Shown: positions 15,209 through 27,749 of the stretch, piece by piece
Layout: each line of letters begins with the position of its first letter
How positions within the stretch are numbered: the stretch's first letter is position 1
Assembly (NCBI GenBank): GCA_038206985.1
Contig: JBBRAH010000006.1
Location: 1 to 64,000 of the forward strand
Source: CAXMST01 sp038206985
Lineage (GTDB): Bacteria; Actinomycetota; Thermoleophilia; Solirubrobacterales; 70-9
Length of the DNA stretch: 64,000 nt
Reading direction: 5' to 3'
Made by a program: the position numbers and the translations under genes
Notes under the pieces: model-generated
Database searches by the model: none
Told to the model about the DNA's origin: nothing
The model's input: only the letters and a program-made list of their open reading frames with translations

Positions 15209-15460
15209 CGAGTCCCTCAGCGTCAACTCCGCAACGAAACCGCCGCGCTTTTGCGCCGCGTCGAGGCGGGTGAGCGCCTGCAGGTAACGGTCCACGGACA
15301 CCCGGTCGCCGAGCTCGGCCCCCTGGGACCGGGCGCCTCTTTCGTCCCCCGGGAGCGTCTCGTGGCAGAGCTCGGCGGGTTGCTCGATCGCGGCGATGAT
15401 CTCGGGCGGGAGCTGCGCGAGGCCGAGGGCGAGGGCGCCGCGCTCGACCCCTTCGCGTGA
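15200..15460 (+). CDS. Phd/YefM-family antitoxin
   Basis: The 86-residue product begins MATRVPQRQLRNETAALLRRVEAGERLQVTVHGHPVAEL, the standard Phd/YefM N-terminal DNA-binding fold. The disordered, acidic C-terminus should bind the toxin. The ATG lies inside a perfect palindrome and has no Shine-Dalgarno sequence. Its last four bases GTGA are shared with the start of the toxin gene. The module is transcribed away from the glycosyltransferase, leaving a 55-bp divergent gap. Confidence 0.85.
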   Translation: MATRVPQRQLRNETAALLRRVEAGERLQVTVHGHPVAELGPLGPGASFVPRERLVAELGGLLDRGDDLGRELREAEGEGAALDPFA

Positions 15461-15882
15461 GCGCGGCCGTGTCCGGAGCGGTCATCGGGGCCGACGATCC
15501 CAGCAGCAAGGGACTGCTCGATACATCGGTGGTGATCGCGGTGGCAAGGGGCGAGGAAGTCGAGTCGCCCGCCCGCGCCGTGATCTCGGCGATCACCGTC
15601 TGCGGCCTCCACCACGGAGTGCTGGTTGCCAATGACGAGCAGCGCGCCGGCCGGCTCGCCGTTCTCGCTGCGGTCGAGCGGAGCTTCGAGGCGCTGCCGG
15701 TGGACGCGCGCGTCGCCCCTCACTACGGCCGGCTCGTCGCCGATTTCTGCGCCCGGGTCGGCGGCCGCCCCGGCGCGGCCGATGCGCTGATCGCCGCCAC
15801 CGCCATCTCGCACGGGCTGCCGCTGTTTGCCCGCGGCCGGGACTTTGAGCGGCTCGGGGTACCGGGCCTGCGGATGGTCTGA
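15457..15882 (+). CDS. PIN-domain toxin with an altered active site
   Basis: The 141-residue product has the PIN start KGLLDTSVVIAVARG with D22 and the later acidic residues D109 (AADALIAATA) and D129 (ARGRDFERL). The conserved glutamate normally found in a context like TVAELHYGV is missing: the sequence reads TVCGLHHGV, with G50 in its place. The toxin may therefore have weak or no ribonuclease activity, or a changed metal site. The GTG start overlaps the antitoxin stop by 4 nt. Confidence 0.8.
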   Translation: MSAAVSGAVIGADDPSSKGLLDTSVVIAVARGEEVESPARAVISAITVCGLHHGVLVANDEQRAGRLAVLAAVERSFEALPVDARVAPHYGRLVADFCARVGGRPGAADALIAATAISHGLPLFARGRDFERLGVPGLRMV

Positions 15883-15895
15883 TCCCGCGATCCCC

Positions 15896-15901
15896 TACAC
15901 T
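15896..15901 (+). promoter_or_regulatory. Probable -10 box of the rplJL operon
   Basis: TACACT lies just before the L10-type leader. The same CTACACTGC context occurs before rpsL at 37605. No clear -35 box is seen. Confidence 0.45.
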
Positions 15902-15914
15902 GCCGCGTCCGAAG

Positions 15915-16027
15915 CCAAAGACCACCGGTGGAGCAATAGCTTCGTAACGGCGGGACCTCCCGTCAGGCCGGTGCAGGTGGAGCCCGGACGATCGTGTCCA
16001 GTTCCCGCCTGCGTGCGGGTTTTTTTT
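15915..16027 (+). ncRNA. L10-type ribosomal protein leader with attenuator
   Basis: The stretch AAGACCACCGGTG (15918-15930) and the later GCCGGTGCAGGTGG (about 15967-15980) are the conserved parts of the L10 leader that precedes rplJ in many bacteria. The L10-(L12)4 complex is known to bind this RNA and lower expression of rplJL when in excess. Here the leader ends in a strong intrinsic terminator, so regulation probably works by premature termination rather than only by blocking translation. Confidence 0.8.
16004..16027 (+). terminator. Intrinsic terminator/attenuator at the end of the L10 leader
   Basis: CCCGC (16004-16008) pairs with GCGGG (16015-16019) and is followed by eight T residues (16020-16027). 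It lies 33 nt before the rplJ start, so readthrough is required for expression. Confidence 0.85.
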
Positions 16028-16060
16028 GCGCCGAGATGAGCGAGAGACAGGAAGCTTGAG

Positions 16061-16906
16061 ATGAACAAGGAACAGAAGGAAACAGCGGTCAAGGAGATCG
16101 GCGAGGCGCTCGGCAGCTCCACCGCGGTCTTCGCCGTCGACTACCGCGGGATCTCGGTTCCGCAGGCCGCCGAGCTGCGCGGCAAGCTGCGCGAAGCCGA
16201 TGCCAGCTTCACCGTGGTCAAGAACCGGCTCGCCAAGCGGATCACCGCCGAGTCCGGCTCCGAGGCACTTGACCCCTATCTGGTCGGTCCGACCGCCCTC
16301 ACCTACATCAAGGGCGACGCCGTCATCGCGGCCAAGGCGATCACCGGCTTCATCAAGGAGCACGACGTGCTCGCCTACAAGGGCGGGATCATGGACGGCA
16401 CCGAGCTCGATCAGGATCAGTTCAGCCAGATCTCCAAGCTCCCCGGCCTCGACGTGCTCTACGGCCAGTTGGTCGGCCTCACCGCTTCGCCGCTCACCGG
16501 CCTGGTCCGCTCGCTCAACGGTCTGATCCAGGGCCTCGCCTCACAGCTCGGCCAGATGGCCGAGCAGGGCCTGATCGGCGGCGACGAGCCGGCCGCCGAG
16601 GAGGCTCCTGCCGAGGAGGCCCCGGCGGAAGAGTCTCCGGCCGCCGAGGAAGAGGCTCCGGCCGAGGAAGAGGCTCCGACTGAGGAGGCTCCCGCCGCAC
16701 CCGAGGCTTCCGGCGACGATGAGCCCGAGGCGCCGAGCGCCGACGAGCCGGCCGACGACGACGAGCCCGCCGCCGATGCTGAGCCCCTCACCGAGGACGA
16801 GGCCGAGGCATCCGAGACTTCCGACGAAGCTGAACAAACTGACGACGCCGCGGAGTCAGATGACTCCGAGTCCGGCGCCGATGACGCAGACACCAAGGAG
16901 GACTGA
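16061..16906 (+). CDS. rplJ: 50S ribosomal protein L10 with long acidic tail
   Basis: L10 anchors the L7/L12 dimers that form the ribosomal stalk. Residues 1 to about 175 are a normal L10 (FAVDYRGISVPQAAELRGKL, VVKNRLAKR, and the C-terminal helices that hold L12). About 105 more residues follow that are almost only Glu, Asp, Ala, Pro and Ser, ending in GADDADTKED. L10 is normally 165-180 residues, so the tail is unusual. The start ATG is preceded by AGGAAG. It is followed after 3 nt by rplL. Confidence 0.95.
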   Translation: MNKEQKETAVKEIGEALGSSTAVFAVDYRGISVPQAAELRGKLREADASFTVVKNRLAKRITAESGSEALDPYLVGPTALTYIKGDAVIAAKAITGFIKEHDVLAYKGGIMDGTELDQDQFSQISKLPGLDVLYGQLVGLTASPLTGLVRSLNGLIQGLASQLGQMAEQGLIGGDEPAAEEAPAEEAPAEESPAAEEEAPAEEEAPTEEAPAAPEASGDDEPEAPSADEPADDDEPAADAEPLTEDEAEASETSDEAEQTDDAAESDDSESGADDADTKED

Positions 16907-16909
16907 ATC

Positions 16910-17290
16910 TTGGCTACCAGTACTGAAGAGTGGATTGATGAGCTGAAGAGCATTTCCGTGCTCGACCTTTCCGAGCGGATCAAGGCGCTCGAGGAGGAGT
17001 TCGGAGTGTCGGCGACCGCGGTTGCCGCGGCCGCACCCGCCGCGGGCGGCGGTGGCGAGGCTGCTGCTGAGGAAGAGAGCAGCACCGTCGACGTCGTCCT
17101 GACCGGCGCGGGCGAGAAGAAGATCCAGGTGATCAAGGCCGTGCGCGCGGCAACCGGACTCGGCCTCAAGGAGGCCAAGGCACTGGTTGACAGCGCCCCG
17201 GGCCCGATCAAGGAGGGCATCGAGCGCGACGAGGGCGAGAAGCTCAAGTCCGAGCTCGAGGAGGCCGGCGGCGAGGTCGAGCTCAAGTAG
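16910..17290 (+). CDS. rplL: 50S ribosomal protein L7/L12
   Basis: L7/L12 is the multi-copy stalk protein that recruits translation factors. The 126 residues show the N-terminal dimerisation helices, an Ala/Gly hinge (about 37-55) and the conserved C-terminal domain with KIQVIKAVRAATGLGLKEAK. The start is a TTG at 16910, supported by AAGGAGG at 16895-16901 with ideal spacing. A terminator follows the gene. Confidence 0.96.
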   Translation: MATSTEEWIDELKSISVLDLSERIKALEEEFGVSATAVAAAAPAAGGGGEAAAEEESSTVDVVLTGAGEKKIQVIKAVRAATGLGLKEAKALVDSAPGPIKEGIERDEGEKLKSELEEAGGEVELK

Positions 17291-17343
17291 CTCACTCCCA
17301 CTGGCACCTTGCGGACGGCGCTGCCGACCGCATCTGAGTATCG

Positions 17344-17378
17344 AAAGCGCCCGGTTCCGCCGGGCGCTTTCCGTTTGT
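17344..17378 (+). terminator. Intrinsic terminator after rplL
   Basis: AAAGCGCCCGG (17344-17354) pairs with CCGGGCGCTTT (17360-17370) over 11 bp, with a 5-nt loop, followed by CCGTTTGT. It ends the rplJL transcript 54 nt after the rplL stop. Confidence 0.8.
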
Positions 17379-17399
17379 CCGCCGCTGCCGAGCCGCGCC

Positions 17400-17452
17400 G
17401 TAGCAAACGTAAGGGGCATCCATCCGAGGCGGATGTCCCGTGCGTTTACTAC
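17400..17452 (+). other. Extended interrupted inverted repeat before the SLC13 permease
   Basis: Three blocks pair in order: GTAG (17400-17403) with CTAC (17449-17452), AAACG (17405-17409) with CGTTT (17443-17447), and GGGGCATCC (17413-17421) with GGATGTCCC (17431-17439, one G-U pair). The result is a long stem with small internal loops, lying 125 nt before the permease start. It could be an RNA control element or a protein-binding site; I do not recognise its class. Confidence 0.4.
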
Positions 17453-17576
17453 GTATGCCGTCGCTTTTGCAGGACAGACCCCGCCTCCCCGATGACCTCT
17501 ACGTTTGCGCGGCCTACTCGCTCGGCAGGCCCGACCCGCAGCCCGCGGCGCGCCCGTTTTCGATCTACTTCCCGGC

Positions 17577-19343
17577 GTGAGTTTCGAAGCCTGGTTCACC
17601 TTGTTCGTCGTGCTCGGCACTCTTGCCGTGCTCACCCGCGAGCGCCTGCCGCCCGCCGCGGTGGTGCTCGCCGCGACGACGCTGCTGCTGATCACCGGGA
17701 TCATCGACGAGGAGCAGGCCTTCGCGGGCTTCAGCAATCCGGCCCCGCTGACCGTAGCGGCGCTCTACGTAATGGCCCGCGCGGTCGAGAAGACGGGCGT
17801 GCTCGGGCCGCTGATCAGCCGCCTGCTCGGCAACCCGAAGGAGGTCGGCCGCCTGGCGCTGGGCCGGCTCCTGTTCCCGGCGGCCGGAGCCTCGGCCTTC
17901 CTCAACAACACGCCGTTGGTCGGGATGCTGATTCCCGAGGTCACCGGCTGGGCCGCCCGGCGCGGGGTCTCGCCCTCGAAGTTCCTGATGCCGATCTCGT
18001 TCGCCGCGATCCTCGGCGGCACGCTGACCGTGATCGGCACCTCGACCAACCTGGTCGTCTCCGGCCTCCTGGTCGAGAGCGGGGCAGAGCCACTCGGGAT
18101 CTTCGAGATCACCCCGATGGGCGCGATCGTCTCCGTCATCGGCCTCGCCTCGCTGCTCATTCTGACGCCGATCCTGCTGCCCGACCGGATCAGCCCCGAC
18201 GAGGCGCTGACCGGCGAGATCCGCGAGTTCACGGTGCAGATGGAGGTCGACGAGGGGGGCAAGATGGACGGGGCGACGGTGGCCGACGCCGGCCTGCGCC
18301 ACCTCGAGGGGGTCTACCTGGCGGAGATCCAGCGCCGCGATCGGCTGATCTCCCCGGTCAACCCGGACCGCACGATGCGCGGCGGCGATCGACTCATCTT
18401 CGTCGGCCGCTCAGACCTGGTCGTCGATCTGCAGCGCACCCCGGGCCTGACCTCGGTCGAGAGCGAGCACATGCGGGAGATCGACTCCCCCCAGCACACC
18501 TTCTTCGAGACCGTGGTCGGCCCCGGCAGCCCGCTCGTCGGCCAGACGCTCGAGCAGGCTGACTTCCGGCGCCGCTACCAGGCGGTCGTCGTCGCGATCC
18601 ATCGCGCCGGCCAGCGGGTCCGGGCGAAGCTCGGCCAGGAGCGCCTGGAACCGGGGGACACCCTGCTGCTGCTGGCCGACCCCGACTTCCGCAAGCGCAA
18701 CCGCGAGGGCCGCGACTTCCTGTTGGTCGCCCGGATCGGCGGCCCCTCACCGTCGGCCTCTTCGAAGGCGCCGCTGGTCGGCTTGATCGTCTTCGCCGTG
18801 ATCGCGCTCGCGGCGCTCGAGATCCTGCCAATCCTGCAGGGTGCGCTGGTTGCCGCCGGGGCGCTGATCGCGACCCGGGTGCTGACCTTCGGCGAGGCCC
18901 GCAACGCGATCGACCTCGATGTGATCCTGCTGATCGCCGCCGCCTTCGGGCTCGGCGCCGCGATCGAGACGACCGGGCTCGCGCAGGAAGTTGCCGATCT
19001 GTTGCTCAGCGCCTTCGGTGGCCTCGGCGATGCCGGCGTCATCTTGGGAATCGTGCTGGCGACGATGGCGTTGACCGAGCTGATCACCAACAACGCCGCG
19101 GCCGTGGTGATTTTCCCGATCGCGCTCGCGATCGCGAGCGCCAGCGGTCTGGACGAGCGTACGGTGGCGATCGCCGTCGCGGTCACCGCCTCCTGCTCGT
19201 TTCTGACGCCGCTCGGCTACCAGACCAACACCATGGTCTACGGCCCCGGCGGCTATCGCTTCAGCGACTACGTCCGGGTCGGCGCCCCGCTCAGCCTCGC
19301 CGTGGTCATCGCGATCACCGTCTTCACAACGCTGGTCGCATGA
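17577..19343 (+). CDS. SLC13-family permease with two central TrkA-C domains
   Basis: The 588-residue protein has two hydrophobic halves. The first carries FLNNTPLVGMLIP and GTSTNLVVSGLL. The second carries ELITNNAAAVVIFP and TPLGYQTNTMVYGPGGY. These are the paired NT motifs that bind sodium and an anion in the DASS/SLC13 family. Between them lie two soluble regulatory RCK_C (TrkA-C) domains (about residues 195-400), as in bacterial sulfate or dicarboxylate carriers. The substrate is not certain. The GTG at 17577 gives a standard N-terminus; a TTG at 17505 would add 24 Arg/Ala-rich residues. TCTACT lies 7 nt before the GTG, which would fit a leaderless message. Confidence 0.85.
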   Translation: MSFEAWFTLFVVLGTLAVLTRERLPPAAVVLAATTLLLITGIIDEEQAFAGFSNPAPLTVAALYVMARAVEKTGVLGPLISRLLGNPKEVGRLALGRLLFPAAGASAFLNNTPLVGMLIPEVTGWAARRGVSPSKFLMPISFAAILGGTLTVIGTSTNLVVSGLLVESGAEPLGIFEITPMGAIVSVIGLASLLILTPILLPDRISPDEALTGEIREFTVQMEVDEGGKMDGATVADAGLRHLEGVYLAEIQRRDRLISPVNPDRTMRGGDRLIFVGRSDLVVDLQRTPGLTSVESEHMREIDSPQHTFFETVVGPGSPLVGQTLEQADFRRRYQAVVVAIHRAGQRVRAKLGQERLEPGDTLLLLADPDFRKRNREGRDFLLVARIGGPSPSASSKAPLVGLIVFAVIALAALEILPILQGALVAAGALIATRVLTFGEARNAIDLDVILLIAAAFGLGAAIETTGLAQEVADLLLSAFGGLGDAGVILGIVLATMALTELITNNAAAVVIFPIALAIASASGLDERTVAIAVAVTASCSFLTPLGYQTNTMVYGPGGYRFSDYVRVGAPLSLAVVIAITVFTTLVA

Positions 19344-19780
19344 GCCGGAGGTTCGTCCCACCCCTTGCGGTGAGATGCATCGTCGGATTCGTGCTGCTCT
19401 TTGTCGCCCTCACGGTGCCGCGCGCCGCCGGGGCGAACGATCGCCAGATCCTCGGGCCCAGCGTCAGCGCCCCCTCGGTGCAAACTCAGGGCAAGCGGGT
19501 CCGGATCAAGGTTGTGGCGGGCGCCGCCGAGCCGATCGCCGTAAAGGCGCGTGGCCGGATCAAGCAGGGCGGCCGCAGCCTGCCGCTGCGGCGCAGCGCC
19601 GCCTCGGTCGCAGGTGGGCGGTCGGCGAGCATCCGCCTGCGCCCACGCCGGCGTCTGCACCAGCGCCGCATCCTGCACGCGCTGCGCAAGGGCCGCACGC
19701 TGAAGGCGACCGTCACGGTCACGCTCGGCGACCTGGCCGGCAACGCGGTCAAGCGCGTGCTCAAGATCGCCGTCACCTGA
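19340..19780 (+). CDS. Small secreted basic protein
   Basis: The 146-residue product has a signal peptide (VRCIVGFVLLFVALTVPRAAGA, read as two parts) with cleavage likely near AAGA-ND. The mature part is very rich in Arg. It ends in LKATVTVTLGDLAGNAVKRVLKIAVT, a small beta-sandwich-like unit. The same type of unit closes the large protein at 29005-32883 (FTDLSGNTSTKNLVLKLK). It overlaps the permease stop by 4 nt (ATGA), so the two are translationally coupled. Function is unknown. Confidence 0.65.
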   Translation: MSRRFVPPLAVRCIVGFVLLFVALTVPRAAGANDRQILGPSVSAPSVQTQGKRVRIKVVAGAAEPIAVKARGRIKQGGRSLPLRRSAASVAGGRSASIRLRPRRRLHQRRILHALRKGRTLKATVTVTLGDLAGNAVKRVLKIAVT

Positions 19781-19794
19781 GGCGCAGGCGCCTC
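19779..19794 (+). repeat. Stop-codon hairpin GAGGCG/CGCCTC
   Basis: GAGGCG (19779-19784) and CGCCTC (19789-19794) form a 6-bp hairpin with loop CAGG; its first bases are the stop codon of the preceding gene. Similar CTGAGGCG/CGCCTCAG pairs occur at 38526-38585 and 56535-56645. No T-run follows. Confidence 0.4.
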
Positions 19795-19902
19795 TGCGGC
19801 GCGACGCGATAACGGCCGCCGGGGAACCTCCCCATTTCCGTCGGGGTGCCGGTACAATCCCCGGCCTGGAGAGAGCCCGGAGGAGAGGTTCCACCGCGTG
19901 CC

Positions 19903-19931
19903 TGGACACGCACAATTGTGTGTGCTATTCT
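19903..19931 (+). promoter_or_regulatory. Probable rpoBC promoter with internal palindrome
   Basis: TGGACA (19903-19908) and TATTCT (19926-19931) are separated by exactly 17 bp and fit a housekeeping sigma factor. The spacer contains the palindrome CACAATTGTG (19911-19920), which could be an operator. A second possible -10, TACAAT, lies at 19853-19858. Transcription from the first promoter gives a leader of about 80 nt. Confidence 0.65.
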
Positions 19932-20018
19932 CCACCGCTGCGCGCGGGACCGGGGACTAAGCCTGCCTCCTAGCGTGCCGATTCGCCCACCCCCGAGTCA
20001 CTCGTAGGAGTCGCCCTC

Positions 20019-23000
20019 TTGCCTCGAACTATTGCTGCGCCCACCCGTCGGACTTTCTCCCGGCTCGAGAACCCTCTCGATGTCCCCAACCTGATTGATA
20101 TTCAGCGTCGCTCATTCAAGAAGCTCACCGATACCGAGAACGGGATGCTGCGTGAGACCATCGACGACGTCTCGCCGATCACCGATTACACTGGCAATCT
20201 CGGCATCGTCTTCAGCAAGTTCCGCTTTGACGACCCCGTAAACAACGTCAACGAGTGCCGCGAGAAGGACGTCACCTACTCGCGCCCGCTGAACGTTGAG
20301 GTCGCCTTCCAGAACCGGGAGACCGGTGAGATCCGCGAGCAGACCGTCTTCATGGGTGATTTCCCGTGGATGACCGACCGCGGCACATTCATCATCAACG
20401 GCACCGAGCGTGTCGTCGTGACCCAGCTCGTCCGCTCCCCGGGCGCCTACGTGATGGCCCCCAAGGACCGCGAGAAGCAGGTCTTCATCGCCAACCTGAT
20501 GCCGGCCCGTGGCTCCTGGCTGGAGCTCGAGATCGACAAGAAGGGTCGCGTCTACGCCCGCATCGACCGCAAGCGCAAGCTGCCGGTCACCGTGCTGCTG
20601 CGCGCGATGGGCTTCGTCACCGACGAGCAGATCCTCGAGATGTTCGACAACTCCGTCTACATGCGGCACACGATCGCCGCCGACACCGAGGTCACCAAGA
20701 CCGAGGAAGGCGCCCTGATCGAGCTGTTCAAGAAGCAGCGCCCGGGCGAGCCGCCCTCGGTGGACGCCGCGACGGCCCTGCTCGACCAGCTGTTCTTCGA
20801 TCCCAAGCGCTACGACCTGACCACCGTCGGTCGTTACAAGCTCAACGCGCGCCTCGATCTCGACATCGATCTCGAGCACCGCACGCTGACCAAGGACGAC
20901 ATCGTCACGCTCATCCGTGAGCTGGTCTCGCTGCCGAAGATCCTCGGCATCCCCGAGGAGATCGACGAGGAGAACCCGATCAAGGACTACGCGGCCGAGG
21001 CACAGACCTACAGCCGTGATCCGGTCGAGGAGCATCTCGACGAGTACGAGCACTTCGGCAACCGCCGCCTGCGCACCGTCGGCGAGCTGATCCAGGAAGC
21101 TTTCCGGATCGGCCTGTACCGCATGGAGCGGGTCGTGCGCGAGCGCCTCACCACCGAGGACGCCGACGCGATCACGCCGCAGACGATCATCAACATCCGG
21201 CCCGTGGTCGCGGCGCTGAAGGAGTTCTTCGGCTCCTCGCAGCTCTCGCAGTTCATGGACCAGACCAACTCCCTGGCCGGTCTCACCCACCGCCGCCGCC
21301 TCTCGGCGCTCGGCGCGGGTGGACTGACCCGTGAGCGCGCGCCGATCGAGGTCCGCGACGTGCACACCACCCATTACGGGCGGATGTGCCCGATCGAGAC
21401 CCCCGAGGGACCGAACATCGGTCTGATCGGCTCCCTGTCCTCCTACGCGGAGATCAGCGAGTTCGGTTTCGTCACCACCCCCTACCGGGTCGTCAAGGAC
21501 GGTGTCGTCACCGACGAGATCGTCCACCTCGACGCCACCCAGGAGGAGGAGAAGGTGATCGCCCAGGCGAACGCCGACGTGGACTTCAAGAACGGCAAGC
21601 TCGCCGGTCCGATCGTCCTCTGTCGCGCCCGTGACGGCGAGGTCCAGGCGGTTCCGCCCAAGGACGTCGACCTGATGGACGTCTCCCCGACCCAGATCTG
21701 GTCGGTTGCGACGGCGCTGATCCCGTTCCTCGAGCACGACGACGCCAACCGGGCCCTGATGGGGTCCAACATGCAGCGCCAGGCCGTGCCCCTGCTCAAG
21801 GCAGAGGCGCCGCTGATCGGCACCGGCATGGAGAAGCGCGCCGCGATCGACTCCGGCGACGTGATCCTCGCCGAGAACGCCGGCAAGGTCACCGAGGTGG
21901 ATGCCTCGCGGATCGTGGTCACCCACGGCTCGAAGAAGGACACGTATGTGCTGGAGAAGTTCATGCGCTCCAACCAGGGCACCGTGATGCATCAGCGGCC
22001 ACTCGTGGACGTCGGCGACGACGTTGATGAGGGCGCAGTGCTGGCCGACGGTTCCTCGACCTCACACGGTGAGATCGCGCTGGGCAAGAACTGCCTGGTC
22101 GCCTTCATGTCCTGGGAGGGCTACAACTTCGAGGACGCGATCATTCTCTCCCAGCGTCTGGTCAAGGACGACGAGCTCACCTCGATCCACATCGAGGAGT
22201 ACGAGATCGACGCCCGCACGACCAAGCTCGGCGACGAGGAGATCACCCGGGATATCCCGAACCGCTCCGAGGACTCGCTGCGCAACCTCGACGAGCGTGG
22301 CGTTGTCCGCGTCGGCGCCGAGGTCAAGTCGGGCGACCTGCTGGTCGGCAAGGTCACGCCGAAGGGCGAGACTGAGCTGACCGCCGAGGAGAAGCTGATC
22401 CGCGCGATCTTCAAGGAGAAGGCGCGTGAGGTCCGCGACACCTCGCTCAAGGTTCCGCACGGTGAGGAGGGTGTCGTCATCGACGTCATCACCTTCAACC
22501 GCGACGACGGTGACGATCTGGCGCCCGGGGTCAACGACCTCGTCCGCGTGTTCGTCGCGATCAAGCGCAAGATCCAGGAGGGCGACAAGCTCGCCGGCCG
22601 CCACGGCAACAAGGGCGTGATCTCCAAGATCGTTCCCGAGGAGGACATGCCTCACCTCGAGGACGGCACTCCGGTCGACGTGATCCTCAACCCGCTCGGC
22701 GTGCCGAGCCGGATGAACATCGGCCAGGTGCTGGAGACGCACCTCGGCTGGGTCGCCGCCAACGGCTGGTACGACGACGGCTCCGACAGCTACCACGAGG
22801 TCAAGAAGCTCGGTCCCAAGGCCCGTGTGAACGTGGCCACGCCGGTCTTCGACGGCGCCAGCGTCGAGGAGGTCGACGAGGCCCTGGTCAAGTGGCAGCA
22901 GGAGAACTTCGAGGAGCGGGGCATCGACCTCGGACTCGACATGAAGGCCCGCGAGGGGACCCGCTCAGAGGGACGCGCGCGGCTGTACTCCGGTCGTACC

Positions 23001-23570
23001 GGCGAGCCGTTCCTCGGCGACGTCACGGTCGGCTACATGTACATCCTCAAGCTGCACCACCTCGTAGACGACAAGATCCACGCCCGGAGCACCGGGCCCT
23101 ACTCGCTCGTCACCCAGCAGCCGCTGGGCGGTAAGGCGCAGTTCGGCGGTCAGCGCTTCGGCGAGATGGAGGTCTGGGCCCTGGAGGCGTACGGCGCTGC
23201 CTACACGCTGCAGGAGATGCTCACCGTCAAGTCTGATGACACGGTCGGCCGTGTGAAGGCGTATGAGGCGATCGTCAAGGGCGAGAACATCCCCGAGCCG
23301 TCGATCCCCGAGTCGTTCAAGGTCCTGCTCAAGGAGATGCAGGCCCTCTCGCTCGACGCCAACCTGGTCACCGAGGCCGGCGCGGTCGGGATGGAAGAGG
23401 AAGAGGACGAGTTGCTCCGCGCGGCGGAGGAGCTCGGCATCGATCTCTCCGGCGTACGTGCCGGCGATAGTGCCGCAGCCGATGAGGCGGTCAGCGAGGT
23501 CGATGGAAATGGCGCGGAGCCCGAAGGTTCCGACAGCGATGCGAAGCCCGAGGAGGCGGAGGCCACCTAG
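20019..23570 (+). CDS. rpoB: RNA polymerase beta subunit
   Basis: RpoB forms half of the catalytic cleft of RNA polymerase. The 1183 residues match actinobacterial beta subunits, from FSRLENPLDVPNLIDIQ near the start to GGKAQFGGQRFGEMEVWALE near the end. The rifampicin region lies at about 405-435 and reads SQLSQFMDQTNSLAGLTHRR. Relative to E. coli numbering it has T518, S520, A522 and A535. A 50-residue acidic tail (AADEAVSEVDGNGAEPEG and on) follows the conserved part. The start is TTG at 20019, with TAGGAG eight bases upstream. Confidence 0.98.
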   Translation: MPRTIAAPTRRTFSRLENPLDVPNLIDIQRRSFKKLTDTENGMLRETIDDVSPITDYTGNLGIVFSKFRFDDPVNNVNECREKDVTYSRPLNVEVAFQNRETGEIREQTVFMGDFPWMTDRGTFIINGTERVVVTQLVRSPGAYVMAPKDREKQVFIANLMPARGSWLELEIDKKGRVYARIDRKRKLPVTVLLRAMGFVTDEQILEMFDNSVYMRHTIAADTEVTKTEEGALIELFKKQRPGEPPSVDAATALLDQLFFDPKRYDLTTVGRYKLNARLDLDIDLEHRTLTKDDIVTLIRELVSLPKILGIPEEIDEENPIKDYAAEAQTYSRDPVEEHLDEYEHFGNRRLRTVGELIQEAFRIGLYRMERVVRERLTTEDADAITPQTIINIRPVVAALKEFFGSSQLSQFMDQTNSLAGLTHRRRLSALGAGGLTRERAPIEVRDVHTTHYGRMCPIETPEGPNIGLIGSLSSYAEISEFGFVTTPYRVVKDGVVTDEIVHLDATQEEEKVIAQANADVDFKNGKLAGPIVLCRARDGEVQAVPPKDVDLMDVSPTQIWSVATALIPFLEHDDANRALMGSNMQRQAVPLLKAEAPLIGTGMEKRAAIDSGDVILAENAGKVTEVDASRIVVTHGSKKDTYVLEKFMRSNQGTVMHQRPLVDVGDDVDEGAVLADGSSTSHGEIALGKNCLVAFMSWEGYNFEDAIILSQRLVKDDELTSIHIEEYEIDARTTKLGDEEITRDIPNRSEDSLRNLDERGVVRVGAEVKSGDLLVGKVTPKGETELTAEEKLIRAIFKEKAREVRDTSLKVPHGEEGVVIDVITFNRDDGDDLAPGVNDLVRVFVAIKRKIQEGDKLAGRHGNKGVISKIVPEEDMPHLEDGTPVDVILNPLGVPSRMNIGQVLETHLGWVAANGWYDDGSDSYHEVKKLGPKARVNVATPVFDGASVEEVDEALVKWQQENFEERGIDLGLDMKAREGTRSEGRARLYSGRTGEPFLGDVTVGYMYILKLHHLVDDKIHARSTGPYSLVTQQPLGGKAQFGGQRFGEMEVWALEAYGAAYTLQEMLTVKSDDTVGRVKAYEAIVKGENIPEPSIPESFKVLLKEMQALSLDANLVTEAGAVGMEEEEDELLRAAEELGIDLSGVRAGDSAAADEAVSEVDGNGAEPEGSDSDAKPEEAEAT

Positions 23571-23625
23571 CCCTCGTCCCCACGGACCCACTCGCCCGCT
23601 CAAGCACTGAAGTAAAGGAACTCAC

Positions 23626-27723
<4,098 letters not shown>

Positions 27724-27749
27724 GCCCCGCGCCTCTAACGACTGCCGAG

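Noticed and set aside
20112..21992. Minus-strand open frame inside rpoB
   Set aside because: No recognisable motifs, and it lies fully within a conserved essential gene.
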